DNA from: Myxococcales bacterium
GTDB taxonomy: Bacteria > Myxococcota_A > Polyangia > Palsa-1104
DNA: 64,000 nucleotides
Reading direction: 5' to 3'
Assembly: GCA_003170275.1 (NCBI GenBank)
Contig: PNAM01000017.1
Coordinates: 124,001-188,000 of the forward strand
Below, piece by piece: positions 1 to 9,779 of this stretch (positions within the stretch are counted from its first letter, which is position 1; each line of letters begins with the position of its first letter). A program made the translations under genes and the position numbers. The notes beneath the pieces were generated by a model. It was not told the DNA's origin and did no database searches. It worked only from the letters and a program-made list of their open reading frames with translations.

Positions 1-42
1 AGGACCATCGTACCGGGCATCATATGATAAGGTACGCCGCTC

Positions 43-723
43 ATGTCGACAGTTCGCCCAGTCGTCATCGCGATTGACGGTCCGGCCGGCGCCGGAAAGT
101 CGACCGTCGCCAAGGCGCTCGCCCAGCGTCTCGGCTTCTTCCTGCTCGACACCGGCGCGATCTACCGCGCGGTGGCGCTGTCGGCCGCGCGCGCGGGCGT
201 GGCGTTCTCCGACGGAGCGCGCCTGGGCGGGGTGGCGCGCGAGATGGCGCTGCGCTTCGACGAGGCCGGCCGGGTGTGGCTGGGCGACGAGGACGTCTCG
301 ACCGCCATCCGCACACCCGACATGTCGCAGGGTGCGTCGACCGTGTCCGCCCATCCCGCGGTGCGCGACGCGCTGCTCGAGCTGCAGCGACGCCTGGCCG
401 AGAAGGGCCGCTGCGTGGTCGAGGGCCGCGACATCGGCACGGTGGTCCTACCGTGGGCGCCGGTGAAGATCTTCCTGACCGCGTCTGACGAAGTGCGCGC
501 GCGCCGCCGCTACGACGAGCTCAAGGCCAAGGGCGCGGACGTGTCGTTCGAGGAGACGCTGCGAGATCTACGCGAGCGCGATCACCGCGATTCCACCCGC
601 GCGGTGGCGCCCCTGAAGCAGGCGGACGACGCGGTGCCGATGGACACCAGCGACATGAATCAGGCCGAAGTAATCGATCGCCTGGAAGTCATTGCGCGGT
701 CGGCGATTTCCCTTGACGGGTAG
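43..723 (+). CDS. cmk: Cytidylate (CMP/dCMP) kinase
   Basis: Cytoplasmic enzyme that phosphorylates CMP and dCMP with ATP in pyrimidine nucleotide metabolism. The 226-residue product has the family's usual length. It opens with a Walker A motif, GPAGAGKST, near residues 13-21, followed by the DTGAIYR substrate-binding motif and the VVEGRDIGT motif of Cmk proteins. The C-terminal DHRDSTR and PLKQADDA stretch is also typical. The gene precedes rpsA by 92 bases, the cmk-rpsA order seen in many bacteria. Its last codons overlap the proposed -35 box of the rpsA promoter. The ATG start has a weak AAGG about 12 bases upstream. Family assignment is firm. Confidence 0.97.
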   Translation: MSTVRPVVIAIDGPAGAGKSTVAKALAQRLGFFLLDTGAIYRAVALSAARAGVAFSDGARLGGVAREMALRFDEAGRVWLGDEDVSTAIRTPDMSQGASTVSAHPAVRDALLELQRRLAEKGRCVVEGRDIGTVVLPWAPVKIFLTASDEVRARRRYDELKAKGADVSFEETLRDLRERDHRDSTRAVAPLKQADDAVPMDTSDMNQAEVIDRLEVIARSAISLDG

Positions 724-741
724 CTGGTCGGGGCATACCTT
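713..741 (+). promoter_or_regulatory. Putative sigma70-type promoter of rpsA
   Basis: TTGACG, a 17-base spacer and TACCTT. The -35 box lies inside the last codons of cmk. Transcription would begin near 748, just before the leader hairpin at 751-776. The -10 box resembles the TACCGT box proposed at 19170. Inferred by pattern only. Confidence 0.45.
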
Positions 742-750
742 CCGCACCTA

Positions 751-776
751 CTTTTCAGTCCTAACCGTCTGAAAAG
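751..776 (+). promoter_or_regulatory. Hairpin in the rpsA leader
   Basis: Perfect 8-base inverted repeat CTTTTCAG / CTGAAAAG separated by 10 bases, between cmk and rpsA. No T-run follows, so it does not look like an intrinsic terminator. It would sit at the very 5' end of an rpsA transcript started from the promoter at 713-741, which suits a leader control element. S1 autoregulation through its leader is known in enterobacteria; a role here is inference. Confidence 0.5.
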
Positions 777-815
777 AATTCGTACATCGAGAGTGAAGGG
801 AGCATCGCTAGACGC

Positions 816-2534
<1,719 letters not shown>

Positions 2535-2543
2535 GCCGCCCAA

Positions 2544-3428
2544 ATGGAGAAGAGGTCCGCATTCTATGCGTTCCTCGTCTTCGGCGGCCTGCTCGGGCTC
2601 TGCTTCACCTTCCTGCTGTTCCTCTTCTCCTCGCTAGAATCCGACAAGGGCGACACCTCCTGGGGCTCGGGCCTGGGGCCACGCATTGGCATCGTCGAGG
2701 TGACCGGCGTGATCTCGGACGCCAAGGAAGCCATCGCGCGCCTGCACGAGCTCCGCAAGGACAAGCAGATCAAGGCGATCGTGGTGCGCATCGACTCGCC
2801 GGGCGGCGCGGTGGCGCCTTCGCAGGAGATCTACGCGGCGATCCTGCGTGCGAAGAAGGAGAAGAAGGTGGTGTGCTCGATGGGCACCGTCGCCGCGTCG
2901 GGCGGGTACTACATCGCGTCGGCGTGCGATCGGATCTTCGCGTCGGCGGGAACGGTCACCGGATCGATCGGCGTGATCAGCGAGTTCCCGCACGTCGGCG
3001 AGCTGCTCAAGCTGGCCAAGGTCGAGGTCGACACCATCAAGTCGGGCGCGATGAAGGACGTGGGCTCGCCGCTCCGGCCGATGACCGCCGAGGAGCGCGC
3101 GTATTTTCAATCGTTCGTGCTGGCGATCTACGATCAGTTCCTCACCGACGTGGCCACCGCGCGCAAGCTCGACAAGGAAGAACTGCGCAAGATCGCCGAC
3201 GGGCGCGTGCTGACCGGCAAGCAGGCACTGGCGGCCAAGCTGATCGACGAGCTCGGCAACTTCGAGGACGCGGTCGACGGCGCTGCCAAGCTGGCCGGCG
3301 CGTCGGGCGAGCCGGTGCCGGTGTTCGCGCACAAGCCGGCCCGTGGGCTGGTCGGAGAGATCCTGCGCGGCGCGGCGGAGTCGGTGGAGCCGCGCGGCAG
3401 CATCCAACTCCGCGACCCGCGGTTCTGA
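2544..3428 (+). CDS. sppA: Signal peptide peptidase SppA (short form)
   Basis: Membrane-anchored serine protease of family S49 that degrades cleaved signal peptides. A hydrophobic segment spans residues 7-30, followed by a periplasmic catalytic domain. The nucleophile is probably Ser119 in AASGGYY. Lys171 in MKDVGSP lies 52 residues later and fits the Ser/Lys dyad spacing of the short SppA type. At 294 residues it matches the single-domain form rather than the duplicated E. coli form. It starts 9 bases after rpsA and ends 7 bases before the HIT gene, so it belongs to the same operon. Confidence 0.93.
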   Translation: MEKRSAFYAFLVFGGLLGLCFTFLLFLFSSLESDKGDTSWGSGLGPRIGIVEVTGVISDAKEAIARLHELRKDKQIKAIVVRIDSPGGAVAPSQEIYAAILRAKKEKKVVCSMGTVAASGGYYIASACDRIFASAGTVTGSIGVISEFPHVGELLKLAKVEVDTIKSGAMKDVGSPLRPMTAEERAYFQSFVLAIYDQFLTDVATARKLDKEELRKIADGRVLTGKQALAAKLIDELGNFEDAVDGAAKLAGASGEPVPVFAHKPARGLVGEILRGAAESVEPRGSIQLRDPRF

Positions 3429-3435
3429 GGAACGC

Positions 3436-3936
3436 ATGGATCGTCTGTGGGCCCCCTGGCGCATGGCATACATCCTCTCGGGCGACGAGCTGTCCGAGAG
3501 CTGCATCTTCTGCGCGTTCCCCGCGGCCGGTCCGTCGCAGCACCGCAAGCACCTGATCCTGTGCGAGACCGATCGCGCGTTCGTGATCATGAACAAGTAC
3601 CCGTACAACAACGGTCACCTGATGGTCGTGCCGCGCGCGCACATCGGCGATCCGGTCGCGCTCGACGAGGCCGACTACACCGCGACCGCGCTGCTGCTCC
3701 GTAGGAGCATCGCCGCGCTCAAGAACGCGGTGGGCGCGCAGGGCTTCAACGTGGGCATGAACCTCGGCCGCGTGGCCGGCGCAGGGATCGACCAGCACTG
3801 CCACTGGCACATCGTGCCGCGCTGGAACGGCGACACCAACTTCATGCCGGTGGTCGCCGAGGTGAAGGTGATGTCCGAAGATCTGCACGGCACCTACGAC
3901 CGGCTGCTGCCACACTTTCTGCAGGTGGGATCGTGA
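3436..3936 (+). CDS. HIT family nucleotide hydrolase/phosphorylase
   Basis: Member of the histidine-triad superfamily, whose members hydrolyse or phosphorolyse Ap4A-type dinucleotides or nucleoside phosphoramidates. The triad HCHWHIV is visible near residue 120, preceded by NVGMNLG. An N-terminal CIFC pair could bind zinc, as in FHIT/Ap4A-phosphorylase-like proteins. The ORF track starts at 3343, inside sppA. I prefer the ATG at 3436 (166 residues) because it has TGAGGAACGC just upstream and begins with the family-typical MDRLWAPWR. It overlaps the next gene by 4 bases (GTGA). The exact substrate cannot be told from sequence. Confidence 0.9.
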   Translation: MDRLWAPWRMAYILSGDELSESCIFCAFPAAGPSQHRKHLILCETDRAFVIMNKYPYNNGHLMVVPRAHIGDPVALDEADYTATALLLRRSIAALKNAVGAQGFNVGMNLGRVAGAGIDQHCHWHIVPRWNGDTNFMPVVAEVKVMSEDLHGTYDRLLPHFLQVGS

Positions 3937-4352
3937 ACAAGCTGCTGCTCGCCGCGTTGCTGCTCGTCGGGTGCACGCCGAAGACGCCCGTGCAGGTGGC
4001 CGACAAGTTCGTCGATCTGTACTTCGTCGAGGTCGATCAGGCGCGCGCGCTCGCGCTGAGCTCAGGGCTGGCGCGCTCCAAGCTCGAAGAGGAGCTGAGC
4101 CTGGTCGAGAAGGTGCGGCAGAGCTACGATCCGGAGCAGGCCAAGCCGAGCATCTACTACGTGCGGCGCGACAGCCAGGTGCAGGGCGAGCACGCGCGCA
4201 TGACCTACGACATCACGATCAAGCAGGGGCGCGACGAGTCCAAGCGCAACGCGCTGATCTCGGTCGAGCTCACCGACGGCAAGTGGACGGTCGGCAACTT
4301 CATCGTGAAAGAGGAGCACGCGCCGGCGGCGCTGCCTCGACCGGCTCCCTGA
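3933..4352 (+). CDS. Small secreted lipoprotein of unknown function
   Basis: A 139-residue protein starting with GTG, overlapping the HIT stop codon as GTGA, so translation is probably coupled. The N-terminus is a lipoprotein signal, with a hydrophobic run ending in the lipobox LLVGC. The mature part is charged and has no motif I recognise. A fold such as the DUF4878 or NTF2-like lipoproteins is possible, given the VADKFVDLYF start and the ending with a TVGNFIVK strand, but this is weak. It ends convergently with the next minus-strand gene, with a 53-base overlap. Confidence 0.75.
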   Translation: MNKLLLAALLLVGCTPKTPVQVADKFVDLYFVEVDQARALALSSGLARSKLEEELSLVEKVRQSYDPEQAKPSIYYVRRDSQVQGEHARMTYDITIKQGRDESKRNALISVELTDGKWTVGNFIVKEEHAPAALPRPAP

Positions 4353-4779
4353 CGAGCGGGGCGGTGACCGTCTTGCGGCTGACCGAGTCCCAGATGCCGA
4401 TGGTGTCGGCGTCGGGCTGAAGCGGAACGCGCACGGTGGTCGTCGAGGTCACGCCCTTGCGCAGCCGCTCGGCGAGCGCGCGCGCCTCGGTGGTCGCGTC
4501 GGACGATTCGGCCTCGGCGAGCAGCGGGAAGTCGAACTCCAGCTCGACCAGGCTCGTTTTGCCCTTGGACACGATCGCGACGAAGCGCCCGCGAAAGCGC
4601 GGCAGTGAGGTCGGCTGCGCGAACTTGCCCGGCCGCACCTTCAGGATCGTCACCACCCCGCGCGAATAGCGCAGGTCGACGTCCGCGTACGCGAGCACGC
4701 CGGGGATGTCGCGCGCGGGCTTGGGCAGCGCCGGCGGCGTCGGTGTGCAGTACATCACGATGGCCACGAGAGCGCTCAC
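4300..4779 (-). CDS. Hypothetical protein
   Basis: A 159-residue protein I do not recognise. The N-terminus MSALVAIVMYC is short and hydrophobic with a Cys at position 11. It could be a degenerate lipoprotein signal, though VMYC is not a good lipobox. The middle has beta-strand-like stretches and the C-terminus is Pro/Ala rich. It overlaps the plus-strand lipoprotein gene by 53 bases tail to tail. Codon usage looks coding, with GC-rich third positions in this frame, but the overlap lowers certainty. Confidence 0.6.
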   Translation of the reverse strand: MSALVAIVMYCTPTPPALPKPARDIPGVLAYADVDLRYSRGVVTILKVRPGKFAQPTSLPRFRGRFVAIVSKGKTSLVELEFDFPLLAEAESSDATTEARALAERLRKGVTSTTTVRVPLQPDADTIGIWDSVSRKTVTAPLVREPVEAAPPARAPLSR

Positions 4780-4798
4780 CAGGCGAGCCTAGCGCGAA

Positions 4799-4827
4799 TT
4801 GGCAAGGCGGGGGGCGAGTGCTACAAC
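4799..4827 (+). promoter_or_regulatory. Putative promoter abutting a GTG start
   Basis: TTGGCA, a 17-base spacer and TACAAC. Only six bases separate the -10 hexamer from the GTG start of the kinase at 4834, so the transcript would be leaderless. No Shine-Dalgarno sequence is present. Pattern-based inference. Confidence 0.45.
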
Positions 4828-4833
4828 TTTCTG

Positions 4834-6768
4834 GTGACCAGTTGTCCCCGCTGCAGCCGCACGTTCGATGAAGGGGTGCGCTTCTGCCCCGTCGACGGCA
4901 CGCTGGTCACGGCCGCGGTGGAGGACCGCAACCTCGGGCAGGTGCTCCTCGGGCAGTTCGAGGTTCGCGACGTGTGCGGGCGTGGCGCGATGGGCACGGT
5001 GTACCGCGCGTATCAGCGCACCATGGACCGCGTGGTCGCGGTGAAGATCCTGCGCCGCGAGCTGCTCAAGGAGCCCGAGGTGGTGCGGCGCTTCTTGCGC
5101 GAGGCGCGCGCCGCCGCCAAGCTGCAGCACGCCAACATCGTGACCGTGCACCTGGTCGGCGAGACCGACGACGGCGTCCCGTTCCTGGTGATGGAGCACA
5201 TCGACGGCGTGGCGCTCGAGGCGATCTGCGAGGCGCAGGGCGCGCAGCCGGTGGCGCGCATCCTGTCGTTGACGCGACAGATCGCCAACGCGCTGGCCGA
5301 AGCGCACGACGCCGGGATCGTCCATCGCGATCTCAAGCCGGCCAACATCCTCATCACCGACCGCTCGCGCGTGCCCGACCTGGTGAAGGTGCTCGACTTC
5401 GGCATCGCCAAGATCGTCAGCGGCGCCGACCAGTCGATGCTCTCGCGCGACGGGATGATCTTCGGCACGCCGCACTACATCGCGCCCGAGCAGGCCACCG
5501 GTGCGGACATCGATCATCGCGCGGACCTGTACTCGCTCGGGGTGATCCTGTTCCGGCTGGCGACGGGGCGACTGCCGTTCGAGGGCACTCAGGGCATGCA
5601 GGTGGTGCTCAAGCACCTGCGCGAGCTGCCGCCCAAGCCGCGCACCATCGATCCGACGTTGCCCGAGTCGCTCGAGGAGCTGATCCTCTCCTGCCTCGCC
5701 AAGGATCGCACGCACCGGCCCGACGACGCCGAGGCGGTGATCGCCATGCTCGATCGCATCGCGGCGAATCCGGCCGACGCCAAGGCGACCATGCACGGGG
5801 TCGCGCCGCTGTCGGTGCGCCCGGCGGTGACCTCGCAGCCGCACGCCATGACCTTGCGCCCGCCCGACGGCGCCGAGGTGGGCGGGCCGACCGCGGCCGA
5901 CGTCGCGCGCCGGGTCAACGTGGCGAGCCGCGCCGCCAAGCCGACGGTGAAGGTGACCCCCGGGCGCGGCGTTCAGCCGGTGACGACGACCGCCAAGGTG
6001 CGCGCGCTGCGGCCCGATCCGGGCGCGCCCCAGACGCCCGAGCCGCCGCCGCCGTGGTGGGCGGGCAAGTCGCTGCTCATCGGTGCGGGCGCCGCGGTGT
6101 TGATCGGCGCCGGGATCGGAGTCGGCGGGGCGCTGCTGCAAAATCGCGCAGCGCCGATCGCGGCCATCCCACCGCCCGCCGCCAGCTTCGCGATCCCCAG
6201 GCCTGCGCCGCCGCCGCGTCCGGTGGTCAGCGAGCCGCCCGCCGCGACGACGCTGGTGCTGGTCGACGAGCACGTGCTCACCGAGGGCGCCATGACGCTG
6301 CGCGCCGGTTTCGAGCGCACGCCGCAAGTCGGCGGCGCGGCGTTCGACGTGATCCTCACCGACGGGGCGGGCGCGGTGAGCACGGCGCGCGTCGACGTCA
6401 ACGTCACGCCGCCCGGCGGATTCGACGAGCACCTGCCGCCCATGCAGCCCGGCCCGACGCCCGGCCGTTACCGCAGCGACTACACGTTCAAGACCGCCGG
6501 GCGCTACAAGGTGCGCGTGGTGGCGACCGAGCCCGGCCGGCGCGAGCCGATCGTGCTCGCCTTCGACGTGGACGCACACGCGGCCGAGGTGCGCGCCTCC
6601 GGTCGTCGCGCGCGGCCAAACGAAGAGCCGGCGGTGATCGACGTGACGCCGCCCGAGCGCGCCCGCCGCCTGCCACCCGCGGCCGCCGAGCATCCCGACG
6701 ATCGTCCACCGCCCCCGCCAGCGGATCCCACTACGCTGCCGCCGCCGTCTCCCGAAGAGACCCGCTAA
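4834..6768 (+). CDS. Membrane-anchored Ser/Thr protein kinase with N-terminal zinc ribbon
   Basis: Hanks-type kinase of 644 residues. A zinc ribbon (CPRC near residue 4 and CPVDG near residue 18) precedes the kinase domain, about residues 40-310. The domain has a glycine loop (GRGAMGTVY), VAVK lysine, HRDLKPAN catalytic loop, DFG and GTPHYIAPEQ. A Pro-rich linker leads to one hydrophobic segment near residues 410-432 (IGAGAAVLIGAG). The C-terminal part after it looks like beta-sandwich sequence and would lie outside the membrane. All catalytic residues are present, so the kinase should be active. GTG start chosen because it begins the zinc ribbon and sits six bases after a promoter-like -10. 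Substrate unknown. Confidence 0.92.
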   Translation: MTSCPRCSRTFDEGVRFCPVDGTLVTAAVEDRNLGQVLLGQFEVRDVCGRGAMGTVYRAYQRTMDRVVAVKILRRELLKEPEVVRRFLREARAAAKLQHANIVTVHLVGETDDGVPFLVMEHIDGVALEAICEAQGAQPVARILSLTRQIANALAEAHDAGIVHRDLKPANILITDRSRVPDLVKVLDFGIAKIVSGADQSMLSRDGMIFGTPHYIAPEQATGADIDHRADLYSLGVILFRLATGRLPFEGTQGMQVVLKHLRELPPKPRTIDPTLPESLEELILSCLAKDRTHRPDDAEAVIAMLDRIAANPADAKATMHGVAPLSVRPAVTSQPHAMTLRPPDGAEVGGPTAADVARRVNVASRAAKPTVKVTPGRGVQPVTTTAKVRALRPDPGAPQTPEPPPPWWAGKSLLIGAGAAVLIGAGIGVGGALLQNRAAPIAAIPPPAASFAIPRPAPPPRPVVSEPPAATTLVLVDEHVLTEGAMTLRAGFERTPQVGGAAFDVILTDGAGAVSTARVDVNVTPPGGFDEHLPPMQPGPTPGRYRSDYTFKTAGRYKVRVVATEPGRREPIVLAFDVDAHAAEVRASGRRARPNEEPAVIDVTPPERARRLPPAAAEHPDDRPPPPPADPTTLPPPSPEETR

Positions 6769-6775
6769 CGAACCG

Positions 6776-7561
6776 CTAACGACCTTGGTACAGCGGGGCG
6801 CGCTTGGCGAAGAACGCCGCCAGCCCTTCGCGCACGTCTTCGCTCTTCGAGCAGGTCGCTTGCGCCTCAGCCTCGAAGGCGAGGAGCTCGGCCAGCTCGC
6901 GCTCGAGCGACTGGTGCAGCCCCGCCTTGGTGAACGCCATCGCCAGCGGCGGACCGTCGGCGAGCCGCCGCGCATATGCTAGGCCCTCGGCGCGCACCTG
7001 ATCGGGCGGCAGGACCCGCGAGACCAGGCCGATCGCCTCGGCGCGCGTGCCATCGATCAGCTCGGCGCTCATCAACAGGTCCATCGCGCGCGTCGGCCCG
7101 ACTACGCGCGGCAGCAGCCACAACAGCCCGAAGTCGCCGGTGAGCCCGATCTTGTGGAACACCGCGCCCAACTTTGCATTCGCCGCGGCGATGCGCACGT
7201 CACAGGCGAGCGCGAGCGACAGTCCGGCGCCGACCGCGACGCCCTCGATGATCGCGATCACCGGCTTCGGCAATCCGCGCAGCGTCGTCACCACCTGCGC
7301 GTCGCTCAACAGCCCGGCGCGCCGGACGTGGTGCGGCAGCGCCAGGCGCTCGGGCATGGTCTTCAGATCGCCGCCCGCCGAGAACACGCCGCCCGCGCCG
7401 GTCACCACCAGGACGCGCACCTCGGGATCGTCCCCGGCGCGCTGGGCGAGCGTGCGCAACGCCCGCCACTCCTCGGGCCCGAGCGCATTGCGCACCTCCG
7501 GCCGATCGATCGTGAGCGTCGCGATGCGATCCTGCACCTCGTAGCGCACCGTCGCGGTCAT
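6776..7561 (-). CDS. Enoyl-CoA hydratase/isomerase (crotonase) family protein
   Basis: A 261-residue crotonase-fold protein that probably acts on a CoA thioester. The two oxyanion-hole regions are visible as FSAGGDLK and GVAVGAGLSL. The segment after them reads KIGLTGDFG then LPRVVG. This has Asp where classical hydratases carry the second catalytic Glu, and it resembles PaaG-type isomerases more than a standard hydratase. The ORF track fuses it to an out-of-frame reading of the upstream kinase. The true ATG at 7561 overlaps the kinase stop as ATGA, so the two are translationally coupled. Coupling of a fatty-acid or aromatic catabolic enzyme to a kinase is unusual. Exact substrate unknown. 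Confidence 0.88.
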   Translation of the reverse strand: MTATVRYEVQDRIATLTIDRPEVRNALGPEEWRALRTLAQRAGDDPEVRVLVVTGAGGVFSAGGDLKTMPERLALPHHVRRAGLLSDAQVVTTLRGLPKPVIAIIEGVAVGAGLSLALACDVRIAAANAKLGAVFHKIGLTGDFGLLWLLPRVVGPTRAMDLLMSAELIDGTRAEAIGLVSRVLPPDQVRAEGLAYARRLADGPPLAMAFTKAGLHQSLERELAELLAFEAEAQATCSKSEDVREGLAAFFAKRAPLYQGR

Positions 7562-9675
7562 CTCAACAACTCCGAGTAGGCCTGCAGCTCCGCGCCGGGG
7601 TGCAGCACCAGCACGGCCACTTCGGCGAGCTCGTCGGTGACGCCGGCAAAGCGCAGGCGCACCTCGCGCACCAATCCCGGTCCGAGCTTGAGCGCCGGCG
7701 GGTCGACCGAGGGCGCGCCGTCGACGCCGGCCAGGCGTAGGCCGTCGAGCGCCAGCAAGCGCTCCTCGGCGCCCGGGTTGGTGACGCGCAGCTCGACATC
7801 GAGCGAAGCCGCCGCCTCGTCGCGCGCTGCCGCGGTGACCGCCACGCGCAGCCCGGCGTGATCGAGCGGCATGTCGACCGGCGTCGCGGCGAGCCAGCGA
7901 CGGAGCGCCTCGGCGCGCGCACCCGGCTGCGCTTGCGCGTAGCGCGCGACCACCTCTTGCCGATCGCACAGCGCAGCGAAGCCTGCCGGCGCCGGGCTGA
8001 ACGCGGCGCGTTCGCGCCAGCGGTGCAGCGCGCCGTTCTCGCGCAGGAGATCGAGCCAGTCCCCGGCTCGCACCGGCTCGAGCCGCGTGGCCAGGGCGGC
8101 CGTCGCCCAGTTGGGCGCGCCGGGCGAGTAGGCGGGGTGCTTGCCGAGGAACGAGCGAAACGCGCCCGCCACGTCGGGCGGCAGCTCGCCGGCGATCAGC
8201 ACGTACCGGGCGAGCGCGCGCGCCTCCGGCTGAAGACGCAGCGGCTCGAGCCGCGCCGACGCTTCGCCCGAGAACGCCGGCTCCTGCCCGCCCGCGCACA
8301 GCGCCGAGTCCACCGCCGACAAGAGCGCCAGGTAGTCCTCCGAGGTGACGCCGCGGCGGGTGGCGCTCTCTTGCGGCAGCGCCTTGAGCTCGTTGGCCAG
8401 CTTGACCCGTTCCGCCTCCGGCACCATCGGACGCTGAAGACCCGCGGCCGCCGCGTCCGGCGCGCTCGGCGGCAGCTGGCCCGCGTCGAGCCAGGTCAGC
8501 GTCGGCCCGCCCGAGTGCACCGACCGATAGCCGAGCACGCCCGCGCCGCCAGCCACGCCGACGAGCAGCACCAGGAGCACGCCGCGCCCGCTCCTTCGTT
8601 GGGGCGGCGGCGCGGCTTCGGCGGCGGTGCGCTTCTCGGCGCGGGTCGGCAACGGCTCCGGATCGCGCGCCGACGACGGGGTCACGCCCGGCGCGAGCGT
8701 CGGCGCAAACGCGGCGCCCGCTTCCAGCGTAGGCAGCGCGTCGCCGTCGGGCGCCGGCCGCGGCACGAGCTCGCCGACCAGCGCGCCCACGTCCTCGCGG
8801 GTCATCCCGGGCGCCTTCTCGGTGACGAACCGCTGGAGATCGCGCGCCAGGTCCGACGCGCGCTCGTAGCGGGCATCGCGCGCGCGCGCCAGCGCCTTGG
8901 CGCAGATGCGGTCCAGCTCGGCCGGCACGTCCGGCTGCACGGTCGACGGCGCCGGGGCGTCGGCCGCCTTCACCTGATCGGCCACACGCCCCGGGTTGTC
9001 GCCGTCGAACAGGGTGCGGCCGGTGCACAGCTCGTGCAACACCACGCCGAGCGAGAACAGGTCCGAGCGGCCGTCGAGCGGCTCGCCGGTGATCTGCTCC
9101 GGGCTCATGTAGCGCAGCTTGCCCATCACCGCGCCCGACTCGGTCTTGTGCAATTTGTTGATCGCCTTGGCAATTCCAAAATCCGCGATCTTCACCTCGC
9201 CGGCGTAGCTGACCAGCACGTTCTGCGGCGACACGTCGCGGTGGACGATGCCGAGCGGTGTGCCGTTGCCGCCGCGCTTGTCGTGCGCGTAGGCCAATCC
9301 GCGCGCCGCTTCAGCGACGAGATATGCTACGATCGGCAGAGGCAGGCGCATGCCGCGCCGCTTGGCCGCATCGTGGAGCCGCCCGAGGTCGACGCCCTCG
9401 ACCAGCTCCATGGAAAGGTAGTACGCGTTGCCCACCTGGCCGAACTCGAAGACCTGGGCGATGTTCACGTGGGTCAGCGACGACGCGATGCGCGCCTCGT
9501 CGATGAACATGGCGGTGAACTCGGCGGCGCCGTCGAGCTGCGGCAGGATGCGCTTGAGCGCGATCGTCTTCTCGACGCCCGCCGGCCCCTGGATGACGGC
9601 GCGGAACACCTCCGCCATGCCCCCCTGGGCGATGCGCTCGACGAGCAGGTACCTCCCGAATGCCACTGGATCCAT
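7558..9675 (-). CDS. Membrane-anchored Ser/Thr protein kinase
   Basis: Hanks-type kinase of 705 residues. The kinase domain occupies roughly residues 7-280, with AQGGMAEVF, an ALKRIL lysine, HRDVSPQN (Ser replacing the usual Lys, common in myxobacterial kinases), IADFGIAK and RYMSPEQ. A Pro/Ala linker leads to a hydrophobic segment (VLLVLLVGVAGGAG). The large C-terminal domain is of unknown type and presumably lies outside the cytoplasm. I start at ATG 9675 rather than the 9759 start in the ORF track, because the family begins at MDPVAFGRYLL. Upstream is a TAGAAT -10-like box. It is divergent from the giant lipoprotein gene and coupled to the downstream crotonase gene. Confidence 0.92.
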   Translation of the reverse strand: MDPVAFGRYLLVERIAQGGMAEVFRAVIQGPAGVEKTIALKRILPQLDGAAEFTAMFIDEARIASSLTHVNIAQVFEFGQVGNAYYLSMELVEGVDLGRLHDAAKRRGMRLPLPIVAYLVAEAARGLAYAHDKRGGNGTPLGIVHRDVSPQNVLVSYAGEVKIADFGIAKAINKLHKTESGAVMGKLRYMSPEQITGEPLDGRSDLFSLGVVLHELCTGRTLFDGDNPGRVADQVKAADAPAPSTVQPDVPAELDRICAKALARARDARYERASDLARDLQRFVTEKAPGMTREDVGALVGELVPRPAPDGDALPTLEAGAAFAPTLAPGVTPSSARDPEPLPTRAEKRTAAEAAPPPQRRSGRGVLLVLLVGVAGGAGVLGYRSVHSGGPTLTWLDAGQLPPSAPDAAAAGLQRPMVPEAERVKLANELKALPQESATRRGVTSEDYLALLSAVDSALCAGGQEPAFSGEASARLEPLRLQPEARALARYVLIAGELPPDVAGAFRSFLGKHPAYSPGAPNWATAALATRLEPVRAGDWLDLLRENGALHRWRERAAFSPAPAGFAALCDRQEVVARYAQAQPGARAEALRRWLAATPVDMPLDHAGLRVAVTAAARDEAAASLDVELRVTNPGAEERLLALDGLRLAGVDGAPSVDPPALKLGPGLVREVRLRFAGVTDELAEVAVLVLHPGAELQAYSELLR

Positions 9676-9779
9676 GGGGGCGCGCGATTCTAGCACTGCC
9701 GAAAATTCTTCTCTTGTGCGGAATCTCGCGTTTCCCTTAGAGTGGTCTAAAGACTCCATTGAACGGGGGAAAGCAGCAA

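Noticed and set aside
18-27. Palindrome ATCATATGAT before cmk as an operator
   Set aside because: Ten-base AT-rich palindromes are common and the context is cut by the window edge, so there is no supporting evidence.
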